Source: Pseudomonas libanensis | Lineage (GTDB): Bacteria; Pseudomonadota; Gammaproteobacteria; Pseudomonadales; Pseudomonadaceae | Assembly (NCBI RefSeq): GCF_001439685.1 | Contig: NZ_JYLH01000002.1 | Coordinates: forward strand, 372,001 to 436,000 | Direction: 5' to 3' | DNA: 64,000 nucleotides | Shown here: one piece after another, positions 39,013 through 49,658 of the stretch | Position numbering within the stretch: the first letter of the stretch is position 1 | Layout: each line of letters begins with the position of its first letter | Notes under the pieces: model-generated | Seen by the model: the letters and a program-made list of their open reading frames with translations, nothing else | Database searches by the model: none | What the model was told of the DNA's origin: nothing | Made by a program: the position numbers and the translations under genes

Positions 39013-40847
39013 TGTCTTTGCGTACTACCGTGCTAGCCAGCCTGTTGCTGTGCACTGCGGCCCAAGCCGCCCCGCAACATGCGCTGACCCTCTACAACGA
39101 GCCACCCAAGTACCCCGCCGACTTCAAGCATTTTGACTACGTAAACCCCGACGCCCCCAAGGGCGGCACCTTCCGTGAATCGGCCATGGGCGGTTTCGAC
39201 AGTCTCAACCTTTACATCAGCAAGGGCGTGCCGGCGGACAACCTGCAGTTGATCTACGACACCCTGGCCATGCAAAGCCTGGATGAGCCCATTACCGAAT
39301 ACGGCCTGGTGGCCGGCAAGATCGAAAAGGCCCCGGACAACAGTTGGGTGCGTTTCTACCTGCGTCCCGAAGCACGCTTCCACGACGGCCACCCGATCCG
39401 CGCCGAAGACGTGGTGTTCACCTTCCAGACCCTGATCAAGGACGGCAACCCGCTGTACCGCAACTACTACGCCGACGTCGATGAAGTGGTGGCCGAGGAC
39501 CCGCTGCGTGTGCTGTTCAAGTTCAAGCGCACCAACAACCGTGAATTGCCGCTGATCCTCGGGCAGTTGCCGGTACTGCCCAAGCACTGGTGGGCGACCC
39601 GCGATTTTTCCAAGGGCAACCTGGAAATCCCCCTGGGCAGCGGGCCGTACCAGGTGGCCGAGGTCAAGCCCGGACGCATGATCCGCTACGAGCGGGTCAA
39701 GGACTACTGGGCCAAGGACCTGCCGGTGACCAAGGGCTTCTACAATTTCGATACCCGCATCACCGACTACTACCGCGACAGTACCGTGTCCCTGGAGGCC
39801 TTGAAGGCCGGGCAGTTCGACTACTGGCTGGAGTTCAGCGCGAAGAACTGGGCCAATGCCTACAATATTCCGGCAGTGACCCAGGGCCGCTTGATCAAGG
39901 AAGAAATTCCCAACGGCAACCCAACCGGCATGCAGGGCTTCGTGTTCAACACACGCAAGCCGATGTTCCAGGATGTAAGGGTGCGCAAGGCCATCAGCCT
40001 GTTGCTGGATTTCGAATGGAGCAACAAGCAGCTGTTCAATGGCGCCTACACCCGCACGCGCAGCTACTTTGAAAATTCGGAAATGGCCGCCACCGGTTTA
40101 CCCGGCCCGGATGAGCTGGCGATCCTTGAACCGTTGCGCGACAAGATCCCTGCCGAAGTCTTCACCCAGGCTTTCGAGCCGTCCAAAACCGACGGCAGCG
40201 GCATGATCCGCACCCAGCAGCGCGAGGCCTACCAACTGTTGCAAGAGGCCGGTTGGAAGATCGTCGACGACAAGATGGTCGACACCACCGGCAAGCCGGT
40301 GACCATCGAGTTCCTGCTGGCCCAGACCGAGTTCGAACGCATCCTGCTGCCGTTCAAGCGCAACCTGGCGGACCTGGGCATCGACCTGGTGATTCGTCGG
40401 GTGGATGTCTCGCAGTTCATCAACCGCCTGCGCTCGCGGGACTTCGACATGCTGGTGGGCAGTTTTCCGCAATCCACTTCACCGGGTAACGAACAGCGCG
40501 AATTCTGGAAATCCTCCAGCGCCGACAAGCCCGGCAGCCGCAACTACATGGGCCTCAAGGACCCCGCCGTCGACCAACTGGTGGAAGAGTTGATCGACGC
40601 CGGCTCGCGCCAGAGCCTGATAGCCCACGCCAGGGCCCTGGATCGCGTACTCCAGTTTGGTTACTACGTAATTCCCAACTGGCACATCAAGACCTTCCGC
40701 GTGGCGTACTGGGACCATTTGGGCCATCCGAAGGTCTCACCACGCTACGACGTGGGCACGGCCACCTGGTGGGCCAAGCCCGACGTCAAACCGGCGGTCT
40801 CCCTGGACACCACGCAAAACGCCGATACGGCGAGCGGAGGCGATTGA
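39009..40847 (+). CDS. nppA2: Peptide-binding protein of the Npp ABC importer (second)
   Basis: A 612-residue paralogue of nppA1 with signal peptide MMSLRTTVLASLLLCTAAQA and the same FDYVNPDAPKGGTFRES and RYERVKDYWAKDLPVTKG motifs. The ATG at 39009 overlaps the nppA1 stop by 4 bp (ATGA) and has GGAG upstream, so translation is coupled. Having two binding proteins for one channel broadens the ligand range. The stop abuts the nppB ATG. Confidence 0.92.
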   Translation: MMSLRTTVLASLLLCTAAQAAPQHALTLYNEPPKYPADFKHFDYVNPDAPKGGTFRESAMGGFDSLNLYISKGVPADNLQLIYDTLAMQSLDEPITEYGLVAGKIEKAPDNSWVRFYLRPEARFHDGHPIRAEDVVFTFQTLIKDGNPLYRNYYADVDEVVAEDPLRVLFKFKRTNNRELPLILGQLPVLPKHWWATRDFSKGNLEIPLGSGPYQVAEVKPGRMIRYERVKDYWAKDLPVTKGFYNFDTRITDYYRDSTVSLEALKAGQFDYWLEFSAKNWANAYNIPAVTQGRLIKEEIPNGNPTGMQGFVFNTRKPMFQDVRVRKAISLLLDFEWSNKQLFNGAYTRTRSYFENSEMAATGLPGPDELAILEPLRDKIPAEVFTQAFEPSKTDGSGMIRTQQREAYQLLQEAGWKIVDDKMVDTTGKPVTIEFLLAQTEFERILLPFKRNLADLGIDLVIRRVDVSQFINRLRSRDFDMLVGSFPQSTSPGNEQREFWKSSSADKPGSRNYMGLKDPAVDQLVEELIDAGSRQSLIAHARALDRVLQFGYYVIPNWHIKTFRVAYWDHLGHPKVSPRYDVGTATWWAKPDVKPAVSLDTTQNADTASGGD

Positions 40848-41921
40848 ATGCTGGCTTATATTGTTCGCCGCCTGTTGCTGATCATCCCCACGCTGTTCGG
40901 GATCTTGCTGATCAACTTCGTCATCATCCAGGCCGCCCCCGGGGGCCCGGTGGAGCAGATGATCGCCAAGCTCGAAGGTTTTGACGGCGCTACCAGCCGC
41001 ATCGCCGGTGGCGGTGCCGAAGTCGCGGTGGCCGGTTCCAGCTACCGTGGCGCCCAGGGCCTGGACCCGGCGCTGATCCAGGAAATCGAAAAGATGTACG
41101 GCTTTGACAAGTCGGCGCCGGAACGTTTGTGGATCATGGTCAAGAACTACGCCCAGCTGGATTTCGGCGATAGCTTCTTCCGTGACGCCAAGGTCATCGA
41201 CCTGATCAAGGAAAAGATGCCGGTGTCCATCTCCCTCGGGCTATGGAGCACCCTGATCATGTACCTGGTATCGATCCCCCTGGGGATCGCCAAGGCTACA
41301 CGCCACGGCAGCCACTTCGATGTGTGGACCAGCTCGGCGATCATCGTCGGCTATGCGATCCCGGCGTTCCTGTTTGCGATCCTGCTGATCGTGGTGTTTG
41401 CCGGAGGCAGCTACCTGGACTGGTTCCCGTTGCGCGGCCTGACCTCCAACAACTTCGATGAGTTGAGTTGGAGCGGCAAGATCCTCGATTACTTCTGGCA
41501 CCTGGCCCTGCCCGTCACCGCGCTGGTGATCGGTAACTTCGCGACCATGACCCTGCTGACCAAGAACAGCTTCCTCGACGAGATCAACAAACAGTACGTG
41601 GTCACTGCCAAGGCCAAGGGCCTGACCAACCACCGCGTGCTCTATGGCCATGTGTTCCGCAACGCCATGCTGCTGGTGATCGCCGGTTTCCCTTCGGCCT
41701 TCATCGGCATCTTCTTTACCGGCTCGTTGCTGGTGGAAGTGATCTTCTCCCTCGACGGCCTGGGCCTGATGAGCTTTGAGGCGGCGATCAACCGCGATTA
41801 CCCGGTAGTGTTCGGCACGCTGTTTATCTTCACCTTGCTGGGGCTGGTCGTGAAACTGATCGGCGACCTCACCTACACCCTGGTCGATCCGCGTATCGAC
41901 TTCGCCAGCCGGGAGCATTGA
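40848..41921 (+). CDS. nppB: Npp ABC importer permease (YejB-like)
   Basis: A 357-residue inner-membrane permease of the DppB/OppB/YejB class. It begins with the typical [37 protein letters not shown], has six transmembrane helices and the ATPase-contacting loop around [16 protein letters not shown]. It follows nppA2 without a gap and is followed by nppC 1 bp later. Confidence 0.95.
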   Translation: MLAYIVRRLLLIIPTLFGILLINFVIIQAAPGGPVEQMIAKLEGFDGATSRIAGGGAEVAVAGSSYRGAQGLDPALIQEIEKMYGFDKSAPERLWIMVKNYAQLDFGDSFFRDAKVIDLIKEKMPVSISLGLWSTLIMYLVSIPLGIAKATRHGSHFDVWTSSAIIVGYAIPAFLFAILLIVVFAGGSYLDWFPLRGLTSNNFDELSWSGKILDYFWHLALPVTALVIGNFATMTLLTKNSFLDEINKQYVVTAKAKGLTNHRVLYGHVFRNAMLLVIAGFPSAFIGIFFTGSLLVEVIFSLDGLGLMSFEAAINRDYPVVFGTLFIFTLLGLVVKLIGDLTYTLVDPRIDFASREH

Positions 41922-41922
41922 G

Positions 41923-42942
41923 ATGAACCTGTCCCCCCTCAATCGCCGCCGGTTCGAGCGGTTCAAGACCAACAAGCGTGGCTGGTGGTCGCTGTGGCTG
42001 TTTCTGGTGCTGTTCGTGCTGAGCCTGGGCGCCGAGTTGATCGCCAACGACAAGCCCCTGGCGGTGCACTTCGACGGCGGCTGGTACTTCCCGGCGCTCA
42101 AGCGCTACCCGGAGACCACCTTCGGCGGCGAGTTCCCCCTGGAAGCCAACTACAAGAGCCCGTACATCCAGGAGCTGCTCAAGGCCAAGGACGCCTGGAC
42201 CTTGTGGGCACCGATTCCGTTCAGCTACCAGAGCATCAATTACGACCTGAAAGTACCCGCCCCCGCGCCCCCTTCGAGCATCAACCTGCTGGGCACCGAT
42301 GATCAGGGCCGTGATGTGCTGGCGCGAGTGATCTATGGCTTTCGCGTGTCGGTGCTGTTTGCCCTGACCCTGACCATACTGAGCTCGATCATCGGCGTCA
42401 TTGCCGGCGCCTTGCAGGGCTTTTATGGCGGTTGGGTCGACCTGGCCGGGCAACGTTTCCTGGAGATCTGGTCCGGCTTGCCGGTGCTCTACCTGCTGAT
42501 CATCCTGGCCAGCTTTGTGCAGCCGAACTTCTGGTGGCTGCTGGGGATCATGCTGCTGTTTTCGTGGATGAGCCTGGTAGACGTGGTGCGTGCCGAGTTC
42601 CTGCGTGGGCGCAACCTCGAATACGTGCGTGCGGCACGGGCGTTGGGCATGCAGAACGGCGCGATCATGTTCCGCCATATCCTGCCCAATGCGATGGTCT
42701 CGACCATGACCTTCCTGCCCTTCATCCTCACCGGCGCCATCGGCACCCTGACCGCCCTGGATTTCCTCGGCTTCGGGCTGCCGGCAGGTTCGCCGTCGCT
42801 GGGTGAGCTGGTGGCCCAGGGCAAATCCAACCTGCAAGCGCCGTGGCTGGGCATGAGTGCCTTCGCGGTGCTGGCGATCATGTTGAGTTTGCTGGTATTT
42901 ATCGGCGAGTCCGCTCGCGATGCGTTCGACCCGAGGAAATGA
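41923..42942 (+). CDS. nppC: Npp ABC importer permease (YejE-like)
   Basis: A 339-residue second permease of the DppC/OppC/YejE class, longer at the N-terminus than DppC as in YejE. It has a large periplasmic loop after helix 1 and the conserved EYVRAARALGMQNGAIMFRHILPNAM loop that contacts the ATPase. It is co-translated with nppB and nppD. Confidence 0.95.
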   Translation: MNLSPLNRRRFERFKTNKRGWWSLWLFLVLFVLSLGAELIANDKPLAVHFDGGWYFPALKRYPETTFGGEFPLEANYKSPYIQELLKAKDAWTLWAPIPFSYQSINYDLKVPAPAPPSSINLLGTDDQGRDVLARVIYGFRVSVLFALTLTILSSIIGVIAGALQGFYGGWVDLAGQRFLEIWSGLPVLYLLIILASFVQPNFWWLLGIMLLFSWMSLVDVVRAEFLRGRNLEYVRAARALGMQNGAIMFRHILPNAMVSTMTFLPFILTGAIGTLTALDFLGFGLPAGSPSLGELVAQGKSNLQAPWLGMSAFAVLAIMLSLLVFIGESARDAFDPRK

Positions 42943-42943
42943 G

Positions 42944-44545
<1,602 letters not shown>

Positions 44546-44562
44546 CGGAACGTGGGGCGAAA

Positions 44563-44592
44563 TGTGAGAGGGGCTTGCCCCCGATGGCGGCC
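44563..44592. repeat. Single REP after nppD
   Basis: One REP arm (tgtgagaggggcttgcccc) 17 bp after the npp operon. Confidence 0.75.
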
Positions 44593-44608
44593 TGACAGCG
44601 AGCGGGAA

Positions 44609-44661
44609 GTTGGATCAGACCGAGTACATATCCATTCCTGCGGTAACGGCCACTTAGGGTT
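44609..44661 (-). repeat. Truncated copy of the structured repeat element tail
   Basis: This stretch is the reverse complement of the right-hand tail of the structured element at 24874-24925 (shared ttggatcagaccgagtacat and cggtaacggccacttagggt). The branched stem region is absent, so it is a remnant. Confidence 0.8.
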
Positions 44662-44692
44662 CCGCTCTTGCAGCGGCGCGCTTTTGCTTTTC

Positions 44693-44793
44693 TGTGGAAG
44701 CGGGCTTGCCCGCGAAGAACTGGAGGGCGCCGCGTTCTTTCTGATTTCCCGCGTCATCGTTAACGACCTTCGCGGGCAAGCCCGCTCCCACAG
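44693..44793. repeat. REPIN upstream of the AraC gene
   Basis: Inverted arms tgtggaagcgggcttgcccg and cgggcaagcccgctcccaca flank a non-palindromic middle. Together with the two preceding repeats it fills most of the 326-bp gene-free gap 44546-44871. The AraC promoter must lie in the last ~75 bp. Confidence 0.8.
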
Positions 44794-44871
44794 GGGGACG
44801 CGCACGCTTCAACGATCAGGTCGTGTGTGTAATGATTACCCCTCGATCTCTCAAGGGATGGAGCCACCGCC

Positions 44872-45765
44872 ATGTCGATGAACACTACTGCCCGCCCCGA
44901 GCATGCGCCGCGCTTCTGGCGTGACGAACGCTTGCCGTTCATCGAGGCGCGGACCATCGCCGACGGGCGCAAGGTTACCTACACCCGACATGCCCACGAG
45001 CATTTTTCCATTGGCGCGATCACCACCGGGCGCAGTTATTACCACTACGGCGCCCAGACCTTCGAGATCAACGCCGGCACGGTGGTGCTGATGAACCCAG
45101 GCGATGTGCATGCGTGCAACCCTATCCATGACCAGCCCTGGTCCTATCACATGCTGTACCTCGACACGCCGTGGCTGACCGACCTGCAATACCAGCTGGG
45201 TTTCAGCACCGAGCAGGGTTACCGGCCTTTCGATACGCCCCACACTCGTGACACGCGGCTGTACCTCGGCTTGTTGGATCTGTACCGGATACTCCTGGAT
45301 GAACAGGCCGAACTGCTGCAAAAACAGAGTGCGCTGGTGAGCTATTTCACCGAGGTGCAACAGCGCCTGAATCCGTCGCTGACGCCAGTGCGTGAGGTCA
45401 ACCACAAGCTGGAACGTGCCGCCGAGTACATCCGCGCCCACTGTACCCTGGCGTTGAGACTCGAAGACATTTGCCAGGCGGCCGAGCTGTCGCCGTCCTA
45501 TCTGATCCGCGCATTCAAGCAGTATTACGGGTTGACGCCCCACGCGTTCATGGTCAACCGGCGCATCCAGTTTGCCCGCAGCCAGTTGCGCAATGGCGCA
45601 CTGATTGCCGACGTCGCCCTGGCCGCAGGCTTTGCCGACCAGGCGCATTTCCAGCGCACCTTCAAACAGCACTTCGCCGCCACGCCGGGGCAGTACCGCG
45701 AAAACCTCAAGCCATCAGCAAATAACCCACACTGGCCACCAGCAACCCGGCCATTGAGCGGTTGA
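44872..45765 (+). CDS. AraC-family transcriptional regulator
   Basis: A 297-residue regulator with an N-terminal cupin ligand-binding domain (YTRHAHEHFSIGAITTGRSYYHYG..., GDVHACNP) and a C-terminal double helix-turn-helix (LEDICQAAELSPSYLIRAFKQYYG and IADVALAAGFADQAHFQRTFKQHF). Its 3' end overlaps the convergent LysE-type exporter gene by 59 bp. AraC regulators of this type often control such neighbouring exporters, but the effector is unknown. Confidence 0.93.
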   Translation: MSMNTTARPEHAPRFWRDERLPFIEARTIADGRKVTYTRHAHEHFSIGAITTGRSYYHYGAQTFEINAGTVVLMNPGDVHACNPIHDQPWSYHMLYLDTPWLTDLQYQLGFSTEQGYRPFDTPHTRDTRLYLGLLDLYRILLDEQAELLQKQSALVSYFTEVQQRLNPSLTPVREVNHKLERAAEYIRAHCTLALRLEDICQAAELSPSYLIRAFKQYYGLTPHAFMVNRRIQFARSQLRNGALIADVALAAGFADQAHFQRTFKQHFAATPGQYRENLKPSANNPHWPPATRPLSG

Positions 45766-46294
45766 ACAGGCGCACGCCCCGGGGGTTGCTCAAGTAGCGG
45801 CGCAAAAATGTCCCGGCATACGCCCAGCACGCCACCGACAGGTAGCAGATCACCAGGTACAGCGCCGCAAACAACCACACCTGCCCAGCGTCGCCATCAG
45901 CCGCAAACAACCCCATGCCTGCCACACAGGCCAGCCAGGCCTTCGGGTTGAGCCACTGCATGATTGCCCCGTACAGCATCGACGGCGCGGTTGCCGTACC
46001 GTCGGCGTCCAGGCGACCATCGTCCACCGCCAGCTTCCAGGCCATGTACAGCAGGAAGGCGACCCCGCCCCACTGAATCAGCTGGGTCAGGACCGGCCAG
46101 CGCACCAGCACTTCATGCAGGCCCAGGCCGATCAGCACCAGCAACAAGGTGAAGCCGACGGCGGCGCCGAACACATGCTTCTGGCTGGCGGCAAAACCGA
46201 AGCGCGCGCCGCTGCTCAGGGCGACGACATTGACCGGCCCTGGGGTGATGGAGGTGGCGAGGGCGAAAGCGGCCATGGAAATGATCAAGCTCAT
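45707..46294 (-). CDS. LysE/RhtB-family amino acid exporter
   Basis: A 195-residue inner-membrane protein with about six hydrophobic helices and the family start MAAFALATSITPGPVNVVALSSGARFG. Members export amino acids or derivatives such as homoserine, threonine or cysteine. The ATG at 46294 with AAGGA upstream is preferred over the upstream start. It ends inside the coding region of the convergent AraC gene. Confidence 0.92.
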   Translation of the reverse strand: MSLIISMAAFALATSITPGPVNVVALSSGARFGFAASQKHVFGAAVGFTLLLVLIGLGLHEVLVRWPVLTQLIQWGGVAFLLYMAWKLAVDDGRLDADGTATAPSMLYGAIMQWLNPKAWLACVAGMGLFAADGDAGQVWLFAALYLVICYLSVACWAYAGTFLRRYLSNPRGVRLFNRSMAGLLVASVGYLLMA

Positions 46295-46411
46295 TGCAGT
46301 TCCTTCTTGTGATGCCAAACGAGGTTGAGATCACGGTAACGCGCGCAACGATCAAGGTATTGAACAAAATGCCCCTTTGCCCTGCTCCATACCCACTGCT
46401 GGAATTGACAT

Positions 46412-47041
46412 TCAGCGCTGGGCAGGAATACGAATATCACCGTCTCGGCACTGGCTTTTCACACTGCGCGGGCAACCGGCAAACGCCAGGTCCTTGGTCA
46501 GGCACACGCGCACCTCCGAGAGCACCTTGCCCTTGCAGATCACCGCCAGCCCGTGGTTGCCCATGCGTGGGTTGCTCTCGCGAAACAGCGCCTCGATCTC
46601 CTGTGCCGGCAGCGATGGCGGTGTATTGAACGGCTGCAGCTGTTGCGGGATGACCACCACGCCAAGCGCCGTGTCTGTCCTTTGCAGATACTCCAGCGGC
46701 TCGAGCCCGCTGCAGGTGCCGTGCTTGGCCCACTCATGCTTGAGCAACGCGCGGGTCGGAAACAGCGTTGCGCCCTTGTCCATCTCCTCGTCGCTCAGGC
46801 GCGACTGCGGCGCACACGAGGCCGGCCAACCACCCCGTGCGTATTGCGGCCACAAGCCGTGCAGCACAAACCCATAGCCCTTGCCCGAACACTGCTCATT
46901 GCCTGGGTGCGTCAGGCAAAACGTCGGCGACCACGACAGTGACAGCACATAAAAATCAAACTCCCCCGCTTGCCCTTGGTTGCGCGACGCCGCCGTTGCA
47001 CCTGTAGCGATCAGCAGCCACAACACCATCCAGTATTTCAT
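46412..47041 (-). CDS. Ribonuclease T2 family (RNase I-like), periplasmic
   Basis: A 209-residue secreted RNase with a signal peptide (MKYWMVLWLLIATGATAA). Both catalytic segments are intact: FVLHGLWPQ with H61, and KHEWAKHGTC with H102, E103, K106 and H107. Several cysteines suit periplasmic disulfides. It cleaves RNA to 2',3'-cyclic phosphates, scavenging RNA in the periplasm. The ATG at 47041 has AAAGGA 8 nt upstream. The gene follows the oxidoreductase gene by 46 bp on the same strand. Confidence 0.93.
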   Translation of the reverse strand: MKYWMVLWLLIATGATAASRNQGQAGEFDFYVLSLSWSPTFCLTHPGNEQCSGKGYGFVLHGLWPQYARGGWPASCAPQSRLSDEEMDKGATLFPTRALLKHEWAKHGTCSGLEPLEYLQRTDTALGVVVIPQQLQPFNTPPSLPAQEIEALFRESNPRMGNHGLAVICKGKVLSEVRVCLTKDLAFAGCPRSVKSQCRDGDIRIPAQR

Positions 47042-47087
47042 CCCGGTATTCCTTTGAAAAAAATGAAGCCTCACGCTATTGCAACGG

Positions 47088-48065
47088 CTAGGGATGCTGG
47101 GAGTAACGCTGTAGCACCTTGTCCAGGATGATATCGGTCTTCAACGCCTCGATCGCCAGCGACGGATGCTCGGCCTCCCCGCGGATATGGGCGTTCATGT
47201 TCAGTACGTGGTGCCACTGGATATGGGCATGGCATGGCACTTCCAATACTTCGGTGGTCTCGCCTTCAAGGTGTAGTGGCTGGTCCTCGAACACTGAGAA
47301 CTGGATGCGCCCCTCGCTGCCGATCAACTCGACACGATCCTCACGACGGTCCGCCACGAAGTTCCAGCAGCCCATGCCCAATGCGCCGCTGGAAAAGGTC
47401 CAGCACGCGGTTACCGCATCTTCTGCCGCATAGCGTCCGGCCTGTCGTGCGGTATAGCCCGAGACCTCGACGATATCGCCAGCCAGGTACTGGAAAAGAT
47501 CGAAGCCGTGGCTGGCCAGGTCGGCGAAATAGCCGCCACCGGCAATCGCCGGATCAGTGCGCCAATTGGCGGCGTTGCTGTCAGCCGCAGCGGCCGGCTT
47601 GCACAGGGTCCAGGTCAGGTGGCGCAATGCACCGATACGACCTTCCTGCAACCAGGTACGCACTTGCTGGAAGCGCGGCAACGAGCGCCGGTAATAGGAA
47701 ACAAACAGATGCAGCCCGGCGCGTTCGAAGGTGCGCTGCATTAACGCACTCTGTTCGGCATTCAGCGACATGGGTTTTTCGACGCAACAATGCTTGCCGG
47801 CCGCCGCCACCATCAAGCTGTATTCAAGGTGGCTGTCGGGCGGCGTGGCGATGTATACCGCATCCACTTCGGGGTCATCGATCAGTGCCTGGGCGTCGGT
47901 GTAGAAACGCGCTATACCGTGCCGCGCCGCATAATCGCGCACTGCATCGAGACGCCGCCCCATCACCGCCACCAGTGCCGAACCTGGCGCTTTATAGAAA
48001 GCCGGTCCACTCTTCAACTCAGTGACATTGCCACAGCCGATCATGCCCCAGCGTATGGTCTTCAT
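47088..48065 (-). CDS. Gfo/Idh/MocA-family oxidoreductase
   Basis: A 325-residue NAD(P)-dependent sugar or inositol dehydrogenase-type enzyme. It has the Rossmann start IRWGMIGCGNVTELKSGPAF and the family catalytic EKP (HCCVEKPMSLN), followed by the alpha/beta C-terminal domain. The substrate is not predictable. It is divergent from the NUDIX gene. Confidence 0.92.
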   Translation of the reverse strand: MKTIRWGMIGCGNVTELKSGPAFYKAPGSALVAVMGRRLDAVRDYAARHGIARFYTDAQALIDDPEVDAVYIATPPDSHLEYSLMVAAAGKHCCVEKPMSLNAEQSALMQRTFERAGLHLFVSYYRRSLPRFQQVRTWLQEGRIGALRHLTWTLCKPAAAADSNAANWRTDPAIAGGGYFADLASHGFDLFQYLAGDIVEVSGYTARQAGRYAAEDAVTACWTFSSGALGMGCWNFVADRREDRVELIGSEGRIQFSVFEDQPLHLEGETTEVLEVPCHAHIQWHHVLNMNAHIRGEAEHPSLAIEALKTDIILDKVLQRYSQHP

Positions 48066-48193
48066 TTAATGTCCTCGCTCGTATTCGTCAAACCGGCAGT
48101 ATCCACATACAGGCCCCGGCACGCCATAACCACCTAGCATGACAATTGCATTACACTTTTATGACATTGATCGCACTGCGGGAGGTACAGGCA

Positions 48194-48556
48194 TTGAAAA
48201 TACGTGCAACGGTCATTTGCGCACATGAGGAGCATATTCTCTTCGTGCGCAAAGCCCGGTCCAAATGGGCGTTGCCAGGCGGCAAGGTCGAGCCCGACGA
48301 GCGTCCGGTCGGCGCGGCGGAACGCGAGTTGGAAGAAGAAACCGGATTAAACGTGGACGGCTTGCTGTATTTACAGGAACTCAAGACCCGCGACACCCTG
48401 CACCATGTGTTCGAGGCCTCGGTGGTGAATATCGACCAGGCACGGCCATGCAATGAGATCGTGGACTGCCAGTGGTACGCCTATGGGGCCCTGGACGAAC
48501 TGGATACCACCGATGCCACCCGCCACATCGTCAAATCCTTCCTGCGTCGTCTCTGA
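48194..48556 (+). CDS. NUDIX hydrolase, probable TTG start
   Basis: A 120-residue NUDIX protein with a complete box G-x5-E-x7-REUXEEXGU (GGKVEPDERPVGAAEREL then EEETGL). It hydrolyses nucleoside diphosphate derivatives, possibly oxidised nucleotides. The start is chosen at TTG 48194 because GGGAGGT lies 8 nt upstream and the fold starts at KIRATVICAHEEH. ATGs at 48146 and 48161 have no ribosome site but would add 11-16 residues. Confidence 0.88.
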   Translation: MKIRATVICAHEEHILFVRKARSKWALPGGKVEPDERPVGAAERELEEETGLNVDGLLYLQELKTRDTLHHVFEASVVNIDQARPCNEIVDCQWYAYGALDELDTTDATRHIVKSFLRRL

Positions 48557-48604
48557 CGCCAGATGAAATGTTCTGAAATTCAATCCCCAGCTCAAATCGC
48601 AGGC

Positions 48605-48642
48605 AAAAAAAATCCCAAGTAGCTGATGGAAACTTGGGATTT
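48605..48642 (-). terminator. Strong intrinsic terminator (minus strand)
   Basis: AAATCCCAAGT/ACTTGGGATTT stem with an 11-nt loop and a run of eight T residues on the minus strand. The plus strand side has no T-run, so it is not the NUDIX gene terminator. Confidence 0.8.
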
Positions 48643-48725
48643 AAAAATGCATAAACCGTGGGAGGTGAACGCCCGGCTATAGTAGCGACTGTAAAAACCT
48701 GCAACAACATTATTTTAATCCTTTC
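48605..48725 (-). ncRNA. Candidate small RNA with a mini-ORF
   Basis: On the minus strand a consensus -10 (TATAAT, plus-strand 48731-48736) would start a transcript near 48724. It would end at an intrinsic terminator with an 11-bp stem (48610-48620 with 48632-48642) and eight T residues, about 120 nt in all. An AAAGGA box (48719-48724) precedes an ATG at 48710 that opens MLLQVFTVATIAGRSPPTVY. This frame runs through the terminator without a stop, so it is either a leader-like start or chance. It could be a regulatory RNA or an attenuated leader. I cannot match it to a known Pseudomonas sRNA from memory. Confidence 0.45.
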
Positions 48726-48730
48726 GTCGG

Positions 48731-48760
48731 ATTATATATTGCGTAAGTCATTCAATAACC
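48731..48760 (-). promoter_or_regulatory. Promoter of the candidate small RNA
   Basis: On the minus strand TATAAT follows TTATTG with a 16-bp spacer. The rest of the 303-bp gene-free stretch 48557-48859 is AT-rich; a 15-bp palindrome AGTATC-GGA-GATACT lies at 48809-48823 and no other gene is seen. Confidence 0.5.
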
Positions 48761-48859
48761 ACATGTTTTTTAAGGTAACGAAGAATATGAGCGCCACTTT
48801 TTGGTGCAAGTATCGGAGATACTCCTAGAACAATCCCGCTTATAAAAAAGGGTTATTAA

Positions 48860-49120
48860 TCAATGTGACATCGCCCGCTTGAACAACTGCTCGCTCAGTT
48901 GCGTGCACGTTTGGCGAAGCTCGTCGTTACGGGATGAGGTCCCACCCGCGACCCGTTCCAGGTGACGGCACAGCGCGAGGCGTTCGGCGGCCTCTTCACG
49001 CTGGCGATCTGCCTTGGCGTTGATTTGAACGAAATAGAACCCCAATAGCACCGCGACGCACAGCACGCCAACCGCGAGATAAAGCAGGCTGTTGGACGCT
49101 GACGGCTGCGGCGCATCCAT
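48860..49120 (-). CDS. Hypothetical 86-residue membrane-anchored protein
   Basis: One N-terminal transmembrane helix (LLYLAVGVLCVAVLLGFYFV) is followed by a charged helical tail rich in Arg and Glu with two Cys (LALCRHLERV, LRQTCTQL). It starts 3 bp after the GNAT gene stop on the same strand, so the pair is an operon. No family is recognised. Confidence 0.75.
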   Translation of the reverse strand: MDAPQPSASNSLLYLAVGVLCVAVLLGFYFVQINAKADRQREEAAERLALCRHLERVAGGTSSRNDELRQTCTQLSEQLFKRAMSH

Positions 49121-49123
49121 GGC

Positions 49124-49570
49124 CTACCGCGCCCTGCCCTTTTCATAACGAACGTCGTCGCCCTCGACACGGCCCACGACGGACCAGCCCAGGCGCTGGT
49201 AGAAGCCATTGGCGCGGATGTCATCGCGCCCGTCGGTGACCAGGTACAGCCTGTCATGGTGTTCAAACAATGCCGCCTCGGCCAACGCCATCAGCCGGCG
49301 CCCGAGCCCAAGGTTTTCATGGGTGGGCAGCACGAACATCGCAAACACTTCGCCTTCGGCCAGGTCAACCATGGAAAACCCGGCTGCCTGGCCATCGACC
49401 TCCGCGATCCAGGCGCAGGGAGCCGCACTCAGGGTATCGACCAATACCTGTGGAGTAATGCCAAGGTCGGCCATCTGCTTAAGGCTCAGATGGTTTTGCG
49501 CCACCGAGGTGCGGATAGCACACAGCGTGTCAACGTCATCGGCTGTCGCCGCTCGAATAAGCACTTGCAT
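49124..49570 (-). CDS. GNAT-family N-acetyltransferase
   Basis: A 148-residue acetyltransferase with the full GNAT fold: RAATADDVDTLCAIRTSV at the start, the acetyl-CoA loop LPTHENLGLGRRLMALAEAAL, and a final NGFYQRLGWSVVG. GGAGG lies 5 nt before the ATG at 49570. The upstream extension to 49744 has no credible start. The acceptor is unknown. Confidence 0.88.
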   Translation of the reverse strand: MQVLIRAATADDVDTLCAIRTSVAQNHLSLKQMADLGITPQVLVDTLSAAPCAWIAEVDGQAAGFSMVDLAEGEVFAMFVLPTHENLGLGRRLMALAEAALFEHHDRLYLVTDGRDDIRANGFYQRLGWSVVGRVEGDDVRYEKGRAR

Positions 49571-49658
49571 ACGGGCCTCCATAAAGAAGTACGGGATTGT
49601 ATGCAAATACCTACATGGAGTTGTCGTGGATTTGTAAGCACCAGTGCGTGGCACTCGC

